Shown one piece after another: positions 8,036 to 16,367 of a DNA stretch of 64,000 nt. A model generated the notes under the pieces. The model had not been told where the DNA came from. It made no database searches and saw nothing but the letters and a program-made list of their open reading frames with translations. This DNA comes from Hyphomicrobiales bacterium (GTDB lineage Bacteria; Pseudomonadota; Alphaproteobacteria; Rhizobiales; Rhizobiaceae). A program made the translations under genes and the position numbers. Numbering within the stretch: position 1 is the stretch's first letter; each line of letters opens with the position of its first letter. The stretch spans positions 186,001 through 250,000 of the forward strand of contig UCGV01000006.1 in the NCBI GenBank assembly GCA_900471925.1, read 5' to 3'.

Positions 8036-9184
8036 TCAACCTATGGCACGGTAGCCGTAGATCCAGTCCAGATCCGCCGCAAGGCTTTGCGGCGGTTTCA
8101 ACGACAGCACGATGTCGCGGCCGAGTCGGATCGGCCCGCTCGCGTGATAGGCGAAGCGATTGAAGGCACCGCGCTGGCGGAGCTTGGCAATGCGCGGCAT
8201 GCGATGCCGCTCGAAGAGCGCGATGGCTTCGCCGACCGGCCTTGTGGCCAGAAAAGCCGAAAGTTCGAACGCGTCCTCGATCGCCATTGCTGCGCCCTGC
8301 GCTGCAAAGGGCATCATTGCATGGGCCGCGTCGCCGATCAGCACGGTCTTGTTCCCATCCTGCCATTTGCCGACCGTCGTCTCGAAGAGCGGCCAGAAGG
8401 TGATATCCTTCCGCCCCGTCAGCAGGCCGGAAATTGCCGGATGCCAGCGACGGAAGCGGGATTGCAGAAGCTCCTGCTGGGCCTGTGTCGGCTGGCCCAG
8501 CCAGGCCTGTGGCGCGATATTACCGGCGGTGATTGCCACCATGTTGAAGCCGTCGGTTTCTTTCAGCGGATAGCAGACCATATGTGCAGAGGAGCCGAGC
8601 AGCGCGGAAACGCTCGTTCGGTTGAGGAAACCGGGCGCCTCGGCCTCCGCGAGGGTGAAGCGGAAGGCGACATTTCCGGAAAATCGTGGGGCAGGGGCAT
8701 CGGGGATTGCCTGCCTGAGCCTCGACCAGACGCCGTCGGCGCCAATCGTCACATCGGCAGGGCGCCGGCCCTGCGGCAGATCCGATTCGAAACGTATTCC
8801 CAGATGCAGCGAGCAAAGCGGGTTGGCGACAACCGCATCCAGAAGTGCCTTCTGCAGCGTCTTGCGGTGCAGGACGCCGTAAGGTGCTCCCCAGCGGTTC
8901 CTGGCAAAGTTCCCGGCAGGAACGGCGGCAAGCTCGCGCAGCGAACTCCCCGAGATCAGCCGGATCGATTGCGGCTCGAGCCAGAGCTTCGTCAGCCCGT
9001 CGAGCACGCCGAGTTCAGCAAGCACACGCGATGCATTGGGAGAAAGCTGCAGGCCCGCGCCGACTTCCGCAAGGTCGGGCGCCTGTTCGAAAATATCGGA
9101 GCTGATGCCACGCTTTGCCAGCGCCAGAGCGGCTGTGAGGCCCGCAATTCCGGCGCCGATGATGGCGGCATGTTCGACCGGCAT
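8036..9184 (-). CDS. FAD-dependent monooxygenase (salicylate hydroxylase-like)
   Basis: 382-residue flavoprotein of the UbiH/salicylate hydroxylase superfamily. The N-terminal dinucleotide site GAGIAG is at residues 10-15, with an acid (E33) at the end of the second strand. The DG motif appears as VTIGADGVWSRLRQ, and the FAD-ribose GD motif as VLIGDAAHAMMPFAAQGAAMAIEDA split over two blocks. These are NAD(P)H-dependent ring hydroxylases, but the substrate cannot be read from sequence. It lies 28 bases downstream of the CHCC zinc-finger gene, probably in one operon. Zinc-finger proteins of that type belong to respiratory complex I, so a quinone-related substrate is possible but unproven. Confidence 0.85.
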   Translation of the reverse strand: MPVEHAAIIGAGIAGLTAALALAKRGISSDIFEQAPDLAEVGAGLQLSPNASRVLAELGVLDGLTKLWLEPQSIRLISGSSLRELAAVPAGNFARNRWGAPYGVLHRKTLQKALLDAVVANPLCSLHLGIRFESDLPQGRRPADVTIGADGVWSRLRQAIPDAPAPRFSGNVAFRFTLAEAEAPGFLNRTSVSALLGSSAHMVCYPLKETDGFNMVAITAGNIAPQAWLGQPTQAQQELLQSRFRRWHPAISGLLTGRKDITFWPLFETTVGKWQDGNKTVLIGDAAHAMMPFAAQGAAMAIEDAFELSAFLATRPVGEAIALFERHRMPRIAKLRQRGAFNRFAYHASGPIRLGRDIVLSLKPPQSLAADLDWIYGYRAIG

Positions 9185-9212
9185 GGGATGTCCGATCTGA
9201 AAAGGGAGGAAG

Positions 9213-9458
9213 TTACGCCGCCTTGATGTGGAAGACGCAGCCGGGAGGGTTGGTCTGGTTCGACTTCAGCGAGGCGTTGAAGCGATAGAGCGTCGAGCAG
9301 TAGGAGCAGACCTTCTCATCCTCATCGCCCATATCGATGAAGATATGCGGATGATCGAAGGGAGAGGATGCACCGGTGCACATGAATTCCTTCACGCCGA
9401 CCTCGATAACGCGGTGACCGCCGTCGTTCTGGAAGTGGGGAATGCTGTGGCCGGCCAT
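9213..9458 (-). CDS. CHCC-type zinc-finger protein (NDUFS6-like)
   Basis: 81 residues with a probable zinc site made of C27, a His in FDHPH (H36 or H38), C51 and C54. This is the arrangement of the zf-CHCC family, which includes mitochondrial NDUFS6. Alphaproteobacterial complex I is known to contain NDUFS6-like, NDUFS4-like and NDUFA12-like accessory subunits, encoded away from the nuo operon. The gene has a good GGAGA ribosome site and leads a two-gene operon with the flavin monooxygenase. Assignment as a complex I subunit is by family and not tested here. Confidence 0.85.
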   Translation of the reverse strand: MAGHSIPHFQNDGGHRVIEVGVKEFMCTGASSPFDHPHIFIDMGDEDEKVCSYCSTLYRFNASLKSNQTNPPGCVFHIKAA

Positions 9459-9605
9459 GTCTGTCTCCGAATGCTTTGAAATTCTGGCCGGACTTTATAG
9501 GCCTTCAAAAGAAAAGTGTAGTGCCAAAGCATGGCTCCCCTGCGAGTTTTTGGCTTCACGCTGAAAGGCCGCTCGACTATGGTCGCGCCAAATAAGGACG
9601 GCCCG

Positions 9606-10391
9606 ATGAACCTGAATACGCCTGCATTTTCAAGCTTCACCCATGACGGGTTGAAACTCGCCTTTTTCGATGAGGGCGATCCATCTGGCCCGCCGGTGCT
9701 GTTGATCCACGGCTTTGCTTCTTCGGCCAGCGTCAACTGGGTTCATCCGGGCTGGCTGAAGACGCTGGGCGATGCCGGCTACCGTGTGATCGCCATCGAT
9801 AACAGAGGCCATGGTGCAAGCGACAAGCCGCGCGACGCGGAGGCTTACAGGCCATGGTTCATGGCCGGCGATGCGATCGCACTGCTCGATCATCTCGGCA
9901 TTCCCGAGGCCAATCTCATAGGCTATTCCATGGGCGCCCGCATCTCGGTCTTTGCCGCACTTGCCCATCCGCACCGCGTCCGCTCGCTGGTCCTCGGGGG
10001 GCTCGGCATCGGCATGACCGATGGCGTCGGTGACTGGGATCCGATCGCCGATGCGCTTCTGGCACCCTCGCTTGCTGATGTGACGCATGAGCGCGGCCAC
10101 ATGTTCCGTGCCTTTGCCGAGCAGACGAAGAGCGACCGCGAGGCGCTTGCCGCCTGCATCAAAGGATCGCGCGACCTAGTCGCCCGCGCCGACATGGGCA
10201 AGATCGACGCGCCGACGCTGATCGGCGTCGGAACGAAGGACGACATCGCCGGTTCTCCCCAGGAACTCGCGAGCCTGATGCCCCAGGCCGAAGCACTGGA
10301 TATCCCGGGGCGCGACCATATGCTGGCTGTCGGCGACCGCGTCTTCAAAAAGGCCGTGCTGGACTTTTACGCAAGGGTCGCCGCCGGCTGA
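9606..10391 (+). CDS. Alpha/beta hydrolase
   Basis: 261-residue alpha/beta-hydrolase-fold enzyme. It has the oxyanion HG motif (LLIHGFASS, residues 33-40), the nucleophile elbow GYSMG with S108, a probable acid in GVGTKDD, and the catalytic His near residue 238 in GRDHMLAV. The ATG at 9606 follows AAGGACGG and directly begins a recognisable domain; an in-frame ATG at 9531 would add 25 residues. The substrate is unknown; esterases, lactonases and haloperoxidase-like enzymes share this pattern. It is transcribed in the same direction as cysE, 132 bases downstream, but probably separately. Confidence 0.88.
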   Translation: MNLNTPAFSSFTHDGLKLAFFDEGDPSGPPVLLIHGFASSASVNWVHPGWLKTLGDAGYRVIAIDNRGHGASDKPRDAEAYRPWFMAGDAIALLDHLGIPEANLIGYSMGARISVFAALAHPHRVRSLVLGGLGIGMTDGVGDWDPIADALLAPSLADVTHERGHMFRAFAEQTKSDREALAACIKGSRDLVARADMGKIDAPTLIGVGTKDDIAGSPQELASLMPQAEALDIPGRDHMLAVGDRVFKKAVLDFYARVAAG

Positions 10392-10523
10392 GTGTCGCCG
10401 GCAGGTGACATCCTTGTGATATCGGCGAAAACGCGCTGAACAGGCATGGCGAAGGCACCCATTTATGTTATGGGCGTTTTCCTCTATATAATCGCATTCC
10501 AACGGGAAACGAGGAGGCCGGGA

Positions 10524-11357
10524 ATGGTCGCAAAGACGGATATCCGGACGCTGGATACAGCCCATCCGCTGAAGGTGATGGACCCCATCTGGGACAGCCT
10601 GCGCGAAGAAGCGCGCCTTGCTGCGGAAAGCGATCCGGTGCTGGCCGCCTTCCTCTATTCGACGGTCATCAACCACCGCTCGCTTGAGGAATGCGTGGTG
10701 CACCGCATCTGCGAGCGCCTCGACCATCCCGACATGCAGGCAAACCTGCTACGCCAGACTTTCGAGGAAATGCTCGAGGACTGGCCGGAATGGGGTTCGA
10801 TCCTGCGCGTGGATATCCAGGCGATCTACGACCGCGATCCGGCTTGCCTGCGCTTTATGGAGGCCGTTCTCTACTTCAAGGGTTTCCACGCGCTGCAGAC
10901 GCATCGACTGGCGCATTGGCTGCTGAACCGCGGCCGCCGTGACTTCGCGCTCTATCTGCAGAGCCGTTCTTCAAGCGTCTTCCAGACGGATATCAACCCG
11001 GCCGCCCGCATCGGCAAGGGCATCTTCCTCGACCATGCTACGGGTCTCGTCGTCGGCGAAACGGCTGTCATTGGAGACAATGTCTCGATCCTGCATGGCG
11101 TCACCCTCGGCGGCACTGGCAAGGAAGGCGCCGACCGTCACCCGAAGATCGGCACGGGCGTGTTGATCGGCGCAGGCGCCAAGATTCTTGGCAATATCGA
11201 GATCGGTTACTGCTCGCGTATCGCCGCCGGTTCCGTCGTCCTGAAGCCGGTACCACCGAAGACGACGGTCGCGGGCGTGCCCGCCAAGGTCGTCGGCGAA
11301 GCAGGCTGCTCAGAGCCGGCCCGTATCATGGATCAGGTTATCGGAGCCGATATCTGA
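10524..11357 (+). CDS. cysE: Serine O-acetyltransferase
   Basis: 277 residues. The enzyme makes O-acetyl-L-serine from serine and acetyl-CoA, the first step of cysteine synthesis. An alpha-helical N-terminal domain (SLREEARLAAESDPVLAAF) precedes a left-handed beta-helix of hexapeptide repeats with the active-site loop LDHATG and the GGTGKEGADRHP segment. The chain ends in a tail without the usual terminal Ile-rich motif, though the last residues are GADI. The ATG at 10524 has GAGGAGG 11 bases upstream; a start at 10446 would add an unrelated hydrophobic stretch. Together with metC it marks this area as sulfur amino acid metabolism. Confidence 0.95.
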   Translation: MVAKTDIRTLDTAHPLKVMDPIWDSLREEARLAAESDPVLAAFLYSTVINHRSLEECVVHRICERLDHPDMQANLLRQTFEEMLEDWPEWGSILRVDIQAIYDRDPACLRFMEAVLYFKGFHALQTHRLAHWLLNRGRRDFALYLQSRSSSVFQTDINPAARIGKGIFLDHATGLVVGETAVIGDNVSILHGVTLGGTGKEGADRHPKIGTGVLIGAGAKILGNIEIGYCSRIAAGSVVLKPVPPKTTVAGVPAKVVGEAGCSEPARIMDQVIGADI

Positions 11358-11493
11358 GCCGTCATTGGAAAATGGGAAAAATCCCCTAGATCCAGGCGGG
11401 GACAGTCATTGCTAACACGATCTCGCGACCTTTACAGCGCCACTTTACCTGTGCAAGAAGCGGCCAACCGAGATCGCTTATGGAGATGAGAGA

Positions 11494-11697
11494 GTGAAGC
11501 CTGAAGAAATCAAGAAACTCGACGCCTATTTCAAGCGCACGCTGAACCCGCAGATCGTGGTGAAGGCGCGCCCGCGCAAGAACGATTCCGCGGAAGTTTA
11601 TATCGGCGAAGAATTTCTGGGCGTCATCTACATAGATGACGAGGATGGCGATCGTTCCTACAATTTCTCGATGGCAATTCTCGACGTCGATCTCTGA
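11494..11697 (+). CDS. DUF3126 family small protein
   Basis: 67 residues beginning with GTG at 11494, preceded by GGAGATGAG. The sequence matches DUF3126 as I know it: an N-terminal helix (EEIKKLDAYFKRTLN), basic residues in VVKARPRKNDS, then beta strands AEVYIGEEFLGVIYIDDEDGD and a short hydrophobic end. It is cytosolic, with no signal or membrane segment. The function of the family is not known. A perfect 8-base inverted repeat (CGATCTCG 11418-11425, CGAGATCG 11469-11476) lies in its leader. A strong terminator follows. Confidence 0.88.
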   Translation: MKPEEIKKLDAYFKRTLNPQIVVKARPRKNDSAEVYIGEEFLGVIYIDDEDGDRSYNFSMAILDVDL

Positions 11698-11710
11698 TAT
11701 CAGAACGATT

Positions 11711-11756
11711 CACAAAAAAGCCGGACATCGCCAGTCGATGCCCGGCTTTTTTGTGC
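11711..11756. terminator. Terminator after the DUF3126 gene
   Basis: CACAAAAAAGCCGG at 11711-11724 pairs with CCGGCTTTTTTGTG at 11742-11755. The A-rich and T-rich ends make it a strong intrinsic terminator on either strand. Confidence 0.92.
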
Positions 11757-11870
11757 TTGGGTCACCGGAAGCACCTGCTCACCAAAATGTGTGATAATCC
11801 ATCGGTTGTATTCGGCTGATATATTTTAGAAAAATCAATAAAAGACGAACGTGCCCGGAATACCAGCCTT

Positions 11871-11937
11871 TTGCGGTGAATGTGATTGCACCTATAAAGT
11901 GTTTTGCGACGCACAAGACTACTTGACTATTTGTGCG
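11871..11937 (+). promoter_or_regulatory. Phasin promoter and candidate operator
   Basis: TTGCGG at 11871-11876 and TATAAA at 11893-11898, 16 bases apart, form a plausible sigma-70 promoter. Twelve bases downstream is a perfect inverted repeat, CGCACAA at 11910-11916 and TTGTGCG at 11931-11937, followed closely by CTGCAG and CTGCAA. This is where a repressor would block transcription. Phasin genes are usually controlled by the PHB-responsive repressor PhaR/AniA, which prefers TGC-rich palindromes; that link is inference. Confidence 0.55.
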
Positions 11938-11980
11938 CTGCAGTTACCCTTTGCCTGCAACAGCCAACTGGAGGATGGTC

Positions 11981-12349
11981 ATGTTCAATTTTGACGACGC
12001 GAACCGGAAGAGCAAGGAAGCCGTCGATACGGTGCTCAAGAGCTATTCCGACACCACGAAAGGTTTTCAGGCGATCGCCTCTGAGGCGGCCGACTATTCC
12101 AAGAAATCTTTCCAGGACGCCGTTACCCATTTCGAGACGCTTTCCGGCATCAAGAGCTTCGAAGCCGCGTTCGAGCTGCAGAGCAATTATGCGAAGTCCT
12201 CCTACGAGGCTTTCATCGCCGAGGCGACCAAGATCGGCGAAATGTATGCCGACCTCGCCAAGAACGCTTATAAGCCCTACGAAGCACCTATGGCGGCAGT
12301 TGCCACCAAGGTTTCGAAGGCAGCTCCGGTAACCCCGGCAGCCGCATAA
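11981..12349 (+). CDS. Phasin family protein
   Basis: 122 residues, almost entirely helical. The N-terminus FNFDDANRKSKEAVDTVLKS and the heptad-like middle (FEAAFELQSNYAKSSYEAF) match the phasin_2 family of polyhydroxybutyrate granule surface proteins. A short Ala/Pro-rich tail ends the protein (KAAPVTPAAA). Phasins coat the granule, limit its size and protect it from mobilisation. The ATG at 11981 lies six bases after TGGAGGA; an ATG at 11975 overlaps that site and is less likely. The gene has its own promoter, candidate operator and terminator, so it is expressed as a single unit. Confidence 0.9.
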   Translation: MFNFDDANRKSKEAVDTVLKSYSDTTKGFQAIASEAADYSKKSFQDAVTHFETLSGIKSFEAAFELQSNYAKSSYEAFIAEATKIGEMYADLAKNAYKPYEAPMAAVATKVSKAAPVTPAAA

Positions 12350-12385
12350 ATCTTGTGGCGCAGTTGGCGCCGCCTATTGAAATTT

Positions 12386-12420
12386 AAAGACCGGCACCGC
12401 ATTTGCGGCCGGTCTTTTTT
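12386..12420 (+). terminator. Terminator after the phasin gene
   Basis: GACCGGC at 12389-12395 pairs with GCCGGTC at 12408-12414 and the stem is followed by six T. A typical intrinsic terminator for the plus strand. Confidence 0.92.
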
Positions 12421-12605
12421 GTTTCTCAAAGCACTCCCCGTTTTTGCGCATACTTTTTTGGCCTTTGCGTCAAGTCCTGCGGAATTGTGATTGCAGTCGG
12501 AAACAAGGGGCTTAAAATCGCTCTATTATGAACTACCTTAGTGTTTCAGATATTCGACGGGAAAGCACCCCTCCCATGCTGCCTGCCGGATTGATTGAGG
12601 AATGA

Positions 12606-12962
12606 ATGAAAATGATCGCCAAACCGATCCGGATGCAAAATGACAGCGAAAGGAACGGGGATAACGGAAATCGGACCTCGGTCATCACGCGCACCAAGCC
12701 GAAGACCAAGAAGCCTAATCTCTACCGCGTACTGCTTTTGAATGACGACTACACCCCAATGGAATTCGTCATCCATATCCTGGAGCGTTTTTTTCAGAAG
12801 GATCGGGAAAGTGCCACCCGCATCATGCTGCATGTCCATAACCACGGCGTCGGCGAATGCGGAATATTCACATACGAGGTGGCGGAAACGAAGGTAAGCC
12901 AGGTGATGGACTTTGCCCGGCAGCACCAGCATCCGCTGCAATGCGTCATGGAAAAGAAGTGA
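12606..12962 (+). CDS. clpS: ClpS, adaptor of the ClpAP protease
   Basis: 118 residues. ClpS binds N-degron substrates and delivers them to ClpA. After a variable, basic N-terminal arm, the core shows [20 protein letters not shown] (the residues around NDDYTPM shape the N-end pocket), the V-x-x-V-x-x-H-like [11 protein letters not shown] and the end [11 protein letters not shown]. The start at 12606 follows TGAGG; ATGs at 12612 and 12633 are alternatives and affect only the flexible arm. It lies ten bases before clpA and is surely co-transcribed. Confidence 0.95.
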   Translation: MKMIAKPIRMQNDSERNGDNGNRTSVITRTKPKTKKPNLYRVLLLNDDYTPMEFVIHILERFFQKDRESATRIMLHVHNHGVGECGIFTYEVAETKVSQVMDFARQHQHPLQCVMEKK

Positions 12963-12972
12963 GGAACTGAAC

Positions 12973-15465
12973 GTGCCAACATTTTCGCCTAGTCTTGAGA
13001 AGGCGCTCCATCAGGCACTGACTTTTGCCAACGAGCGGCATCACGAATATGCCACGCTCGAGCATCTGCTGCTCGCCCTGATCGACGATGCCGATGCGGC
13101 TGCGGTCATGGGTGCCTGCAATGTCGACCTCGACGCACTCCGTAAAACGCTCCTGGAATACGTCGATAACGAACTCTCCAACCTGGTCACCGGCTATGAC
13201 GAGGACTCCAAGCCTACTTCAGGCTTTCAGCGCGTCATTCAGCGTGCGGTGATCCATGTCCAGTCTTCCGGCCGCGAGGAAGTGACCGGCGCCAACGTGC
13301 TCGTCGCGATCTTTGCCGAGCGCGAAAGCCATGCTGCGTATTTCCTGCAGGAGCAGGAAATGACCCGCTACGACGCCGTCAACTATATCTCCCACGGCAT
13401 CGGCAAGCGTCCGGGCGCCTCCGAGAGCCGGCCGCCGCGCGGCGCAGAGGACGAGTCTGAATCCAAACCTACCGCACGCGGAGGCAACGAGGAAGAAAGC
13501 GGACCGAAGAAGCAGCAGGATGCGCTGAAGGCTTACTGCGTCAACCTCAACGAGAAGGCCAAGGGCGGCAAGATCGACCCGCTGATCGGCCGTCACGTCG
13601 AGGTCAACCGCACCATCCAGATCCTGTGCCGCCGTTCCAAGAACAACCCGCTCTATGTCGGTGATCCCGGCGTCGGCAAGACTGCCATCGCCGAAGGTCT
13701 CGCCAAGCGCATCGTTGAAGGCAAAGTGCCGGAAGCGCTTGCTGACGCTACGATCTTTTCGCTCGACATGGGCACGCTGCTCGCCGGCACCCGCTATCGC
13801 GGCGACTTCGAAGAGCGTCTGAAGCAGGTCGTCAAGGAACTGGAAGAATATCCGGGCGCCGTGCTCTTCATCGACGAAATCCACACCGTCATCGGTGCTG
13901 GTGCGACGTCGGGCGGAGCGATGGATGCCTCGAACCTTCTGAAGCCGGCCCTGTCTTCGGGCGCGATCCGCTGCATCGGTTCGACCACCTACAAGGAATA
14001 TCGCCAGTTCTTCGAAAAGGATCGGGCTCTGGTCCGCCGCTTCCAGAAGATCGACGTTAATGAGCCGTCGATCGATGATGCGATCGAGATCATGAAGGGC
14101 CTGAAGCCCTATTTCGAAGAATACCATCACCTGCGTTATTCGAACGAGGCGATCAAGACCGCTGTCGAGCTTTCGGCCCGCTATATTTCGGACCGCAAGC
14201 TGCCGGATAAGGCGATCGACGTCATCGATGAGACCGGTGCGGCCCAGATGCTGCTGCCGCCGTCCAAGCGCCGCAAGCTGATCACCGAAAAAGAGATCGA
14301 AGCGACGATTGCGACGATGGCTCGTATCCCGGCCAAGACCGTCTCGAAGGACGACGAAGCGGTTCTTGCCAATCTCGAGAAGGAACTGCGCTCTGTCGTC
14401 TATGGTCAGGATGTGGCGATCGAAGCTCTCTCGACCTCGATCAAGCTGGCCCGTGCCGGCCTGCGCGAGCCCAACAAGCCGATCGGCGCCTATGTCTTCT
14501 CCGGCCCCACGGGCGTCGGCAAGACGGAGGTCGCCAAGCAGCTTGCCGCCTCGCTCGGTGTCGAGATGCTGCGCTTCGACATGTCGGAATACATGGAGCG
14601 GCACACGGTCTCCCGTCTGCTCGGTGCACCTCCCGGCTATGTCGGCTTTGACCAGGGCGGCCTCCTGACCGATGGCGTCGATCAGCATCCGCATTGCGTG
14701 GTTCTGCTCGACGAAATCGAGAAGGCGCATCCGGATATCTACAATATCCTGCTGCAGGTCATGGACCACGGCACGTTGACCGACCACAACGGCAAGAAGA
14801 TCGACTTCCGTAACGTCATCCTGATCATGACGACCAATGCGGGCGCGTCGGAAATGGCCAAGGCCGCGATCGGCTTCGGTTCGTCCAAGCGCACCGGTGA
14901 AGACGAAGAGGCGCTGACCCGCCTGTTCACGCCGGAATTCCGCAACCGTCTCGACGCGATCATCCCGTTCGCGCCGCTGCCGACAGCCGTCATCCACAAG
15001 GTCGTTCAGAAGTTCATCATGCAGCTGGAAGCCCAGCTGTCCGAACGCAACGTCACCTTCGACCTGCACGAGGACGCAATCGCCTGGCTGTCCGAAAAGG
15101 GTTACGACGAGAAGATGGGCGCCCGCCCGCTCGCCCGCGTCATCCAGGATGCCATCAAGAAGCCGCTGGCGAACGAAATCCTCTTCGGCAAGCTGAAGAA
15201 GGGCGGCGTCGTCAACGTCACCGTCGGTCCGAAGGAAGACGGCAAGCCTGGCCTCATTCTGGAAGCCATTCCGGAAACGGCGCCGATCAAGCCGAAGCCG
15301 GAGGCCGAGTTGGTGCATCCTGATGCTGCCGACGAGGATAATGGTGAGCTGAAGACGAAGCCGGTCAAGAAAACCAAAGCCAAGACCGTGCCGCAGCCCG
15401 AGCCGGAAGTTCGTGACGCCCCCAAGAAGGGCTCGACCGTTCCGAAGGTTCCGCGCAAGAAGTAA
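12973..15465 (+). CDS. clpA: ATP-dependent Clp protease ATP-binding subunit ClpA
   Basis: 830 residues from GTG at 12973, which has GAGGA upstream; the reading frame is open further 5' but that part overlaps clpS. Two Clp_N repeats (FSPSLEKALHQALTFANERH, then a second) are followed by two AAA+ modules. Walker A motifs are GDPGVGKT at 230-237 and GPTGVGKT at 511-518, with Walker B LFIDEIH and VLLDEIEKAH. The IGF loop at 633-635 is the docking tip for ClpP. The C-terminal tail of about 65 residues is Lys/Pro/Glu-rich and longer than in E. coli ClpA. clpP is not in this window. Confidence 0.96.
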   Translation: MPTFSPSLEKALHQALTFANERHHEYATLEHLLLALIDDADAAAVMGACNVDLDALRKTLLEYVDNELSNLVTGYDEDSKPTSGFQRVIQRAVIHVQSSGREEVTGANVLVAIFAERESHAAYFLQEQEMTRYDAVNYISHGIGKRPGASESRPPRGAEDESESKPTARGGNEEESGPKKQQDALKAYCVNLNEKAKGGKIDPLIGRHVEVNRTIQILCRRSKNNPLYVGDPGVGKTAIAEGLAKRIVEGKVPEALADATIFSLDMGTLLAGTRYRGDFEERLKQVVKELEEYPGAVLFIDEIHTVIGAGATSGGAMDASNLLKPALSSGAIRCIGSTTYKEYRQFFEKDRALVRRFQKIDVNEPSIDDAIEIMKGLKPYFEEYHHLRYSNEAIKTAVELSARYISDRKLPDKAIDVIDETGAAQMLLPPSKRRKLITEKEIEATIATMARIPAKTVSKDDEAVLANLEKELRSVVYGQDVAIEALSTSIKLARAGLREPNKPIGAYVFSGPTGVGKTEVAKQLAASLGVEMLRFDMSEYMERHTVSRLLGAPPGYVGFDQGGLLTDGVDQHPHCVVLLDEIEKAHPDIYNILLQVMDHGTLTDHNGKKIDFRNVILIMTTNAGASEMAKAAIGFGSSKRTGEDEEALTRLFTPEFRNRLDAIIPFAPLPTAVIHKVVQKFIMQLEAQLSERNVTFDLHEDAIAWLSEKGYDEKMGARPLARVIQDAIKKPLANEILFGKLKKGGVVNVTVGPKEDGKPGLILEAIPETAPIKPKPEAELVHPDAADEDNGELKTKPVKKTKAKTVPQPEPEVRDAPKKGSTVPKVPRKK

Positions 15466-15484
15466 GTCTTCGAAAGCTGGATTA

Positions 15485-15516
15485 TAAAAAAGGCCGCTGG
15501 AAAGCGGCCTTTTTGT
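15485..15516 (+). terminator. Terminator after clpA
   Basis: AAAAAAGGCCGC pairs with GCGGCCTTTTT around a short loop, at 15486-15515. Strong intrinsic terminator on the plus strand and, because of the leading A-run, also usable by the converging Dabb gene. Confidence 0.92.
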
Positions 15517-15535
15517 TTGCCCGAAAATTGGAAAT

Positions 15536-15826
15536 TCAGAGCGGCATATAGTCGATCTCAAGGAAATCGGCGACTTCCGGCACCCAGCGGTCGCGCACGA
15601 AGGCGATATGCAGCGGGTGGACGTTATAGGCGTCGTAGCCGGCCTGGTCATCGAATTCCATCGAAAAACCGAAGGTGAAATCGTTCTTCGGGCTCGTCTG
15701 GCGAAGCTGTTCGAAGTTTCTCACGCTCGGGATTTGCGTGAGTACCAGTGCTTCCTCGAGAAACGCTTTTTCCTCGGCAGAGCCTGCGGCATGTTTCAGA
15801 CGGAACGCGACGGTATGACGGATCAT
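15536..15826 (-). CDS. Dabb-family (stress-responsive alpha/beta barrel) protein
   Basis: 96 residues of the Dabb family, small dimeric ferredoxin-like barrel proteins. The start MIRHTVAFRLKH, the middle FTFGFSMEFDDQAGYDAYNVHP and the C-terminal VADFLEIDY fit the family. Members range from plant stress proteins to bacterial enzymes such as decarboxylating monooxygenase relatives, so no reaction can be given. GGAGGA precedes the ATG. It lies downstream of the HIT gene on the same strand with a 58-base gap. Confidence 0.85.
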   Translation of the reverse strand: MIRHTVAFRLKHAAGSAEEKAFLEEALVLTQIPSVRNFEQLRQTSPKNDFTFGFSMEFDDQAGYDAYNVHPLHIAFVRDRWVPEVADFLEIDYMPL

Positions 15827-15884
15827 GATTTCCTCCTAAATCAATGAAATAATCTGGATTTCCGAAAAACGGGTGATGCTTGCC

Positions 15885-16313
15885 TTAGGCAAGTTCCGCC
15901 CTGATCTTATCGGCATTGGCAGCCAGCACGGCACCATCTTCCATCTTGCCTGAATGCGGCTTCAGTGCCACGCCTTCATGTCGCGGAATGACATGGAAAT
16001 GCAGGTGGAAAACCGTCTGGCCCGCCGACGGCTCATTGAATTGTGCAATAAAGACGCCATCGGCATCGAAAGCTTCCTTCACCGCATTGGCGACCTTTTG
16101 GACGACCGTGATCGTGTGCGAAAGCGAAGCCGGATCGGCATCGAGGATATTGCGGGACGCTGCCTTGGGCACAACCAGAACATGGCCGGGTGCCTGCGGC
16201 ATCACATCCATGAAGACAACGGTCTGGTCGTCTTCGTAGACGCGGTGCGACGGGATCTCGCCGCGCAGGATCTTGGCGAAGATGTTGTTGTCGTCATAGG
16301 CGGCGCTGGTCAT
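15885..16313 (-). CDS. HIT family nucleotide hydrolase or transferase
   Basis: 142 residues. The histidine triad is H103-L-H105-F-H107 followed by VIPRHEG, and the N-terminus NNIFAKILRGEIPSHRVYED is typical of the Hint branch. Hint proteins hydrolyse adenosine phosphoramidates and AMP conjugates. The GAGGAG ribosome site lies nine bases upstream of the ATG. The C-terminal 30 residues vary within the family. It stands as a small housekeeping gene among minus-strand neighbours. Confidence 0.92.
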   Translation of the reverse strand: MTSAAYDDNNIFAKILRGEIPSHRVYEDDQTVVFMDVMPQAPGHVLVVPKAASRNILDADPASLSHTITVVQKVANAVKEAFDADGVFIAQFNEPSAGQTVFHLHFHVIPRHEGVALKPHSGKMEDGAVLAANADKIRAELA

Positions 16314-16367
16314 GGCGAAATCTCCTCGTGTTTGACTTGATCGCGTAGCGCGGCAAAGCCGAGCGCG

